Shown: in pieces, positions 7,179 to 10,749 of the stretch | Position numbering within the stretch: the stretch's first letter is position 1 | Layout of the letters: each line of letters begins with the position of its first letter | Assembly (NCBI GenBank): GCA_019752915.1 | Contig: JAIELO010000072.1 | Coordinates: forward strand, 1-10,749 | Length of the DNA stretch: 10,749 nucleotides | Direction: 5' to 3' | Origin: Burkholderiaceae bacterium | GTDB lineage: Bacteria; Pseudomonadota; Gammaproteobacteria; Burkholderiales; Burkholderiaceae_D | Position numbers and translations under genes: made by a program | The notes under the pieces: model-generated | Told to the model about the DNA's origin: nothing | The model's input: only the letters and a program-made list of their open reading frames with translations | The model's database searches: none

Positions 7179-8033
7179 CTAGGTACCGGTCGCTACCGGA
7201 CGGGCCGGATCGGCGCACCATTCGCTCCACGAGCCGGGATACAGGGATGCTCCGGGCATGCCGGCCACTTCCAGTGCCAGCAGGTTGTGGCAGGCGGTGA
7301 CGCCCGAGCCACACTGCATGATGGCTTGCGCGGCGGTGGCAAACAGCGGGGCGAATTCGCTGCGCAGCAGTGCTGCATCCTTGAAAGTGCCGTCGGCGTT
7401 CAGATTGTCTTTGAAGAAGCGGTTGCGTGCGTGCGGGATGTGGCCGCCGACCGGGTCGATGGTTTCGTTTTCGCCGCGATAGCGGTCGGCGGCGCGCGCG
7501 TCGACCACGATGCGATCCTGCGTGCTCAGATTGAATAGCACATCGGCCACCGTTACCGTCTGCACTAGTGCTGCGCGATCGCTCAGGGCGCCAGCGCTGG
7601 CGGCCGGCGGTTCGGCCGTTTCCAGCGGCTGGCCCAGCGCCTGCCATGCCGGCAGGCCACCATCCAGCACCGCCACGGCAGGATGCCCGACCCATCGCAG
7701 CAGCCACCACAGCCGCGCGGCGAACATGCCGCCGTGTGCGTCGTAGGCGACCACTTGGGTGTCGTCGCTAATGCCCCAGCTACGCAGCGTGGCCAGCAGT
7801 GCGGCGCGTTCCGGCAGCGGGTGACGGCCACGGAATACGCCATCCTCGCCGACCTTGGCGCCGGAGAGATCGGTGTCGATGTTGGCGAAGCGGGCGCCCG
7901 GCAGGTGACCGCCGTGGTAGGCATCGCGTCCGGCGGATGGGTTCATCAGGTCGTGGCGGCAATCGAGCACGACCCACTGGCTGTCGTTGCTGTGGCGCGC
8001 CAGTTCGGCGGCGCTAATCAGGGTTGTGTGCAT
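7179..8033 (-). CDS. sseA: 3-mercaptopyruvate sulfurtransferase, two rhodanese domains
   Basis: This 284-residue cytoplasmic protein has tandem rhodanese domains. The first is structural (about 5-130, including DCRHDL, HLPGA and LDGGLPAW). The second is catalytic (about 160-280, including VDARAADRYRG and GHIPHARN). The active loop is CGSGVTA with Cys241. This sequence is typical of 3-mercaptopyruvate sulfurtransferases, while thiosulfate-type enzymes usually have a charged CRKGV-type loop. It should transfer sulfur from 3-mercaptopyruvate to a thiol acceptor or cyanide, giving pyruvate. ATG at 8033 has AGGAG 7-8 nt upstream. It lies 23 bp after the DMT transporter gene and is probably the last gene of the Rieske operon. 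Its end faces the REP-like cluster. The gene symbol follows the loop type and length and is likely but not proven. Confidence 0.92.
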   Translation of the reverse strand: MHTTLISAAELARHSNDSQWVVLDCRHDLMNPSAGRDAYHGGHLPGARFANIDTDLSGAKVGEDGVFRGRHPLPERAALLATLRSWGISDDTQVVAYDAHGGMFAARLWWLLRWVGHPAVAVLDGGLPAWQALGQPLETAEPPAASAGALSDRAALVQTVTVADVLFNLSTQDRIVVDARAADRYRGENETIDPVGGHIPHARNRFFKDNLNADGTFKDAALLRSEFAPLFATAAQAIMQCGSGVTACHNLLALEVAGMPGASLYPGSWSEWCADPARPVATGT

Positions 8034-8056
8034 GGCAAGGCTCCTGGCTATCGGGT

Positions 8057-8980
8057 TCAGACTTCGCTGGCAATCGGATCGGTACTGGCGATGGCCTTAC
8101 CGTGTTCCGTGTTACGAGTATTGTAGAACGTCGCGGCCACCCCGGACAGCAGGATTACGACTATGCCTGCCCAGCTATGCCAGCTGAATACGTCGCCAAA
8201 CACGACCACGCCCCACACGCTGGAGAACACGATGCCGGTGTATTGCAGGTTGGCGACTACCAGCGTCTGGCCGAGCCGGTAGGCACGCGTCATGGCGATC
8301 TGTGCGCTGGTGGCGCAAATGCCGATGCCCAGCAACAGCAGCGCGCCGTGCACGCTGTTGACGGGATGCCAGACGGCGCCGCCGCCGTCGGCCAGCGCAT
8401 AGTTGCCGGCAATACCGGCCACCAGATTCATGGCCGAAAAATACAGTACCACACGGTTTTCCGGTTCGCCCGCCAGTCCCAGCTTGCGTACCTGCATATA
8501 CGCCATGGCCGACAGCACGCTCGAGCCGAGCGCAATCATGGCCGTACCGAGCTGGTTGGCGTGGAAAGCCGGTTGCAAGAGCAGGGTGACGCCGCAGAAG
8601 CTGGCGCCGATGGCGGCCAGCAGCGGCCATTTGATCTGGTTTTTGGCATGCCACCAGCCCATCGCGAACAGCCACAGGGCGATCCAGATGGGCGCCATGT
8701 AGTTGAGCGTGACGGCTGTGGCCAGCGGCAGGTTGGCGATGGCATAGAACCACATCCACAGCGACACCACGCCGACCACGCCGCGCCACAGATGGGCGCC
8801 GGGCATGCTGGTGCGGAAGCTGCCGCCTTGCAGGCGGATGATGACGGTGAGTACCACAACACCGACGATGCCGCGGTACATCACGATTTCCGAAGTGGAG
8901 AACTGCTCCGACGCCAGCTTCACGCACACACCCATGGCGGCGAACATGAAACTGGCAAACAGCATCCACAGTGATTGCAT
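8057..8980 (-). CDS. EamA/DMT superfamily transporter
   Basis: This 307-residue inner-membrane protein has about ten hydrophobic segments arranged as two EamA repeats (about 3-135 and 145-285). The first repeat has the typical FAAMGVCVKLASEQFS...YRG start and VTLNYMAPIWIALW in the middle. The second ends with LQYTGIVFSSVWGVVVFGD, the usual pattern before the last two helices. The hydrophilic tail runs from about residue 288. Family members export or take up small metabolites such as amino acids and purines; substrate cannot be read from sequence. ATG at 8980 starts MQSLWMLFASFMFAAMG. An upstream in-frame start at 9079 would lie inside the Rieske gene and add a hydrophilic leader. It begins 7 bp after the Rieske stop, so coupled translation is likely. 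AGGCG lies near the expected ribosome-binding distance. Confidence 0.92.
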   Translation of the reverse strand: MQSLWMLFASFMFAAMGVCVKLASEQFSTSEIVMYRGIVGVVVLTVIIRLQGGSFRTSMPGAHLWRGVVGVVSLWMWFYAIANLPLATAVTLNYMAPIWIALWLFAMGWWHAKNQIKWPLLAAIGASFCGVTLLLQPAFHANQLGTAMIALGSSVLSAMAYMQVRKLGLAGEPENRVVLYFSAMNLVAGIAGNYALADGGGAVWHPVNSVHGALLLLGIGICATSAQIAMTRAYRLGQTLVVANLQYTGIVFSSVWGVVVFGDVFSWHSWAGIVVILLSGVAATFYNTRNTEHGKAIASTDPIASEV

Positions 8981-8987
8981 CAGGCGC

Positions 8988-10088
8988 CTAGAGTTTGAGG
9001 TTGGCGCGGTACCACTCGTGGAAGTGCTGCATGCCGTCTTCCATCGGTGACTGGTAAGGGCCGGCGTCGGTGGTGCCACGCTTCATCAGCGCTTTGCGAC
9101 CGGCATCCATGCGCAGACCGATTTCATCGTCCTCGATGCAGGTTTCCATGTAGGCAGCCCGCTCGGCTTCGACGAATTCGCGCTCGAACAGCACGATTTC
9201 TTCCGGATAGTAGAACTCCACTACGTTCTTGGTGCGCTGCGGGCCGTCCGGCCACAGGGTCGACACCACCAGCACGTGCGGATACCACTCGACCATGATG
9301 TTCGGGTACAGGGTCAGCCAGATCGCGCCATACGGTGGCGCTTCGCCACCACGGAACTTGAGCACCTGTTCCTGCCAGCGCTGGTAGATCGGCGAACCGG
9401 ACTTCTGCAAGCCCTTGTGCACGCCCACCGTCTGCACGCTGTAATCGGCGCCGAATTCCCAGCGCAGATCGTCGCAGCTGACAAAGCTGCCCAGCCCCGG
9501 GTGGAACGGTTCGACGTGATAATCTTCCAGATAGACTTCAATGAACGTCTTCCAGTTGTAATCGCAGTGGTGCACTTCCACGTGGTCCAGCAGGTAGCCA
9601 CTGAAATCGAGATCCTTGCTGACCGAGAGCTGCGACAGCTTTTCCATCACGTTGTAACCGTTTTGCTCGAACAACAGGCCGTTCCAGCTTTGCAGGCTGG
9701 TTTTCGGCAGGTTCAGGCAAGGCGTGGCCGGGAAGTGCGGCGCGCCTATCAGTTCACCCTTGAGATCGTAGGTCCAGCGGTGCAGCGGGCAGACAATGTT
9801 GTTCGCATTGCCACGGCCGTTCACCATCAGCGCTTGCCGGTGACGGCAGACGTTGGAGAGTAATTCCAGTCCATTGGCATTGCGCACCAGTACCCGGCCC
9901 TCGTCTTCGGACGCAAGGGTGGCATAGTCGCCCAGATTCGGCACCATCAGCTCATGGCCTACGTAGCGTGGGCCAGCCTGGAATAATTGCTGCATTTCTC
10001 GCTGCAGTAGCGCTTCGTCAAAATAGACGTCAACCGGCAATTGCGCGTTAGAACGCGCCAGCTTGGCGTGGGTACCCAGATCGGACAT
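8988..10088 (-). CDS. Rieske-type aromatic ring-hydroxylating oxygenase, alpha subunit
   Basis: This 366-residue protein has an N-terminal Rieske [2Fe-2S] domain and a C-terminal catalytic domain with mononuclear iron. Rieske ligands are C81 and H83 (CRHR) and C100 and H103 (CPLHRW), spaced C-x-H-x16-C-x2-H. The iron site is in NWKTFIEVYLEDYHVEPFHP: H191 and H196, with D320 or D321 (CIEDDEIG) as the likely third ligand. The residue three before H191, which bridges the two metal centres, is E188 rather than the more common Asp. This Glu occurs in carnitine oxygenase CntA and related quaternary-amine enzymes. The substrate is unknown, and no reductase, ferredoxin or beta subunit is encoded nearby. 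ATG at 10088 has AAGGGG about 8 nt upstream; an in-frame start 27 bp further up is less likely. First gene of a three-gene operon. Confidence 0.9.
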   Translation of the reverse strand: MSDLGTHAKLARSNAQLPVDVYFDEALLQREMQQLFQAGPRYVGHELMVPNLGDYATLASEDEGRVLVRNANGLELLSNVCRHRQALMVNGRGNANNIVCPLHRWTYDLKGELIGAPHFPATPCLNLPKTSLQSWNGLLFEQNGYNVMEKLSQLSVSKDLDFSGYLLDHVEVHHCDYNWKTFIEVYLEDYHVEPFHPGLGSFVSCDDLRWEFGADYSVQTVGVHKGLQKSGSPIYQRWQEQVLKFRGGEAPPYGAIWLTLYPNIMVEWYPHVLVVSTLWPDGPQRTKNVVEFYYPEEIVLFEREFVEAERAAYMETCIEDDEIGLRMDAGRKALMKRGTTDAGPYQSPMEDGMQHFHEWYRANLKL

Positions 10089-10188
10089 CCCAACCCCCCT
10101 TAATATGTACATCAAACCAAGAAGAGACAGAATCCGTAAAGACCTGAATTCAAAGTTGTTGAAAATGGTATTTCGGACAGAACCGGCG

Positions 10189-10194
10189 ATTATA
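10189..10194 (-). promoter_or_regulatory. Perfect TATAAT -10 box facing the Rieske operon
   Basis: Read on the minus strand this is TATAAT, an exact sigma-70 -10 consensus, in the context CACGGTATAATCGCC. The hexamer 17 bp upstream is a poor -35, which suggests an activator or a weak basal promoter. Transcription from here would give a leader of about 95 nt before the ATG at 10088. Confidence 0.45.
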
Positions 10195-10252
10195 CCGTGT
10201 TTCGGCCATACGAGGCGAGCTGGCCTGTGAGCTGGCAGGGAGAAAACCGGGC

Positions 10253-10272
10253 GCAGCGCAGGATTGCGCTGC
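10253..10272. repeat. 8-bp GC-rich hairpin
   Basis: GCAGCGCA-GGAT-TGCGCTGC is a perfect 8-bp stem with a 4-nt loop. No T-run follows on either strand, so I do not call it a terminator. Confidence 0.5.
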
Positions 10273-10285
10273 CGGCGTGGCTAAT

Positions 10286-10296
10286 TGCGATAAAAT
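10286..10296 (+). promoter_or_regulatory. Candidate -10 region upstream of xseB (distal)
   Basis: TGCGATAAAAT contains TGn-GATAAA, very like the proposed polA extended -10 (TGCGATAAT), and also TAAAAT at 10291-10296. The nearest -35-like TTGCGC (10264-10269) is 21 bp from TAAAAT, too far. Transcription from here would give a leader of about 110 nt. Confidence 0.35.
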
Positions 10297-10354
10297 CACC
10301 GGTTTATGCCGCCAGCCGGGCCGCTATAGTGCCACCGGATCAGGTGGTTTGTTC

Positions 10355-10360
10355 TAAAAT
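10355..10360 (+). promoter_or_regulatory. Candidate -10 box upstream of xseB (proximal)
   Basis: TAAAAT, one mismatch from TATAAT, lies about 50 bp before the xseB ATG. No good -35 is seen. The ten bases TAAAATAACG are identical to those upstream of the ZIP gene (6199-6208). Confidence 0.35.
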
Positions 10361-10410
10361 AACGGGCTACACTGCGCGGGCACGTGTTTTGCCATGAAAC
10401 CTGAGTAACT

Positions 10411-10677
10411 ATGTCTAAGAAATTAACTGCCGACGCCGCTGCCGGCGCGGGAGCTGTCCCGGCGTCCTTCGAAGACGCGATGGCCGAACTGGCGCAACTG
10501 GTAGCCCAGATGGAGGCCGGCCAGCTGCCGCTGGAAGCGTCCGTGGCTGCCTATGCACGCGGCTCGACGCTGGTGCAATTCTGCGCCGCCCAGCTGGAAA
10601 AAGTGGAATCTCAGGTCAAAATTCTGGAAGGCGACATGCTGAAACCGTTCGCACCGGGCGGGGAGGCCGAACAATGA
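10411..10677 (+). CDS. xseB: Exodeoxyribonuclease VII small subunit
   Basis: This 88-residue small subunit joins the XseA large subunit to form exonuclease VII, which degrades single-stranded DNA. After a low-complexity Ala-rich lead (about 1-16) the family core is clear: SFEDAMAELAQLVAQMEAGQ, then LPLEASVAAYARGSTLVQFC and a helical end with QLEKVESQVKIL. The length is normal for the family. The ATG at 10411 has only a weak GAG upstream. The stop overlaps the next gene's ATG (ATGA, 10674-10677), and the gene order xseB-ispA is widespread in Proteobacteria, which supports both calls. Confidence 0.95.
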   Translation: MSKKLTADAAAGAGAVPASFEDAMAELAQLVAQMEAGQLPLEASVAAYARGSTLVQFCAAQLEKVESQVKILEGDMLKPFAPGGEAEQ

Positions 10678-10749
10678 CGGCACCGTTCGAAGACTGGATG
10701 AAAACCGTACAGGCGGGCTCGGAACTTGATCTGGCCGGCTTTTTGCCCG
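10674..10749 (+). CDS. ispA: Farnesyl diphosphate synthase (polyprenyl synthetase), N-terminal fragment
   Basis: Only the first 25 codons are in the window (MTAPFEDWMKTVQAGSELDL, then AGFLP). The F..WM...Q......L..FLP pattern resembles the N-terminus of betaproteobacterial IspA, which condenses isopentenyl diphosphate units to farnesyl diphosphate. The Asp-rich catalytic motifs lie beyond the edge. The start overlaps the xseB stop by ATGA. GGGAGG at 10661-10666 lies 7 nt before the ATG, a strong ribosome-binding site. The call rests mainly on gene order after xseB. Confidence 0.85.
   Translation, partial: MTAPFEDWMKTVQAGSELDLAGFLP

Larger units (their letters stand above)
10089..10410. other. 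Divergent 322-bp regulatory region between the Rieske operon and xseB
   Basis: I see no gene in this stretch. It contains a perfect TATAAT facing the Rieske operon, TAAAAT-type boxes facing xseB, and an 8-bp hairpin (10253-10272). A 66-codon frame at 10197-10397 starts with GTG, has no ribosome-binding site and no recognisable protein character. Confidence 0.6.

Noticed and set aside
8024..8974. A 316-codon plus-strand frame opposite the EamA transporter gene
   Set aside because: The product is His/Gln/Asp-rich with no membrane or domain pattern, while the minus strand encodes a convincing ten-helix transporter.
10253..10272. Hairpin considered as an intrinsic terminator
   Set aside because: The stem is good but neither strand has a following T-run, and it lies upstream of both divergent genes rather than at a gene end.
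10197..10397. A 66-codon GTG-started frame between the Rieske gene and xseB
   Set aside because: No ribosome-binding site, no recognisable protein features, and it overlaps the promoter-like boxes.

Overview
The window looks like chromosomal core and near-core sequence from a GC-rich betaproteobacterium. Family-level resemblance of the proteins and the gene order (a conserved DUF2782 gene, type II thrB and a BPSS1780-type membrane gene divergent from polA, plus xseB followed by ispA) points to Burkholderiales, most likely Oxalobacteraceae (Massilia, Janthinobacterium, Duganella or Herbaspirillum relatives). That placement is inference from gene content; no 16S or other marker is present.

Layout. 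Positions 1-2130 hold a minus-strand operon: a DUF2782 periplasmic protein (1726-2130), the APH-fold homoserine kinase ThrB (691-1650) and a multi-pass BPSS1780-family membrane protein (1-694, cut by the left edge, overlapping thrB by ATGA). A 230-bp divergent promoter region (2131-2360) separates it from polA (2361-5141, +), a full-length DNA polymerase I with all three activities apparently intact. Then come a Tat-exported dienelactone-hydrolase-family protein (5199-6086, +) and a ZIP-family metal transporter (about 6259-7032, +) with a histidine-rich loop and no ATG start.

The 146-bp convergent gap at 7033-7178 carries three copies of a REP-like palindromic repeat, two direct and one inverted. 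It is the clearest non-coding structure in the window. Positions 7179-10088 hold a second minus-strand operon: a Rieske-type ring-hydroxylating oxygenase alpha subunit, an EamA/DMT transporter and a 3-mercaptopyruvate-type sulfurtransferase, separated by 7 and 23 bp. A 322-bp divergent region (10089-10410) holds a perfect TATAAT facing the Rieske operon and several TAAAAT-type boxes facing xseB (10411-10677, +). The start of ispA (10674 to the right edge) overlaps xseB by ATGA, the usual isoprenoid gene arrangement.

Most genes are housekeeping: threonine biosynthesis, DNA repair and replication, and isoprenoid synthesis. I found no defence system, prophage, complete insertion sequence, CRISPR array or RNA gene, and I do not see a convincing new multi-gene system. 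The points worth following up are the REP-like cluster, the possible ATC start with an adjacent palindrome at the ZIP gene, and the Rieske/transporter/sulfurtransferase operon, whose oxygenase has Glu where most ring-hydroxylating enzymes have the bridging Asp.
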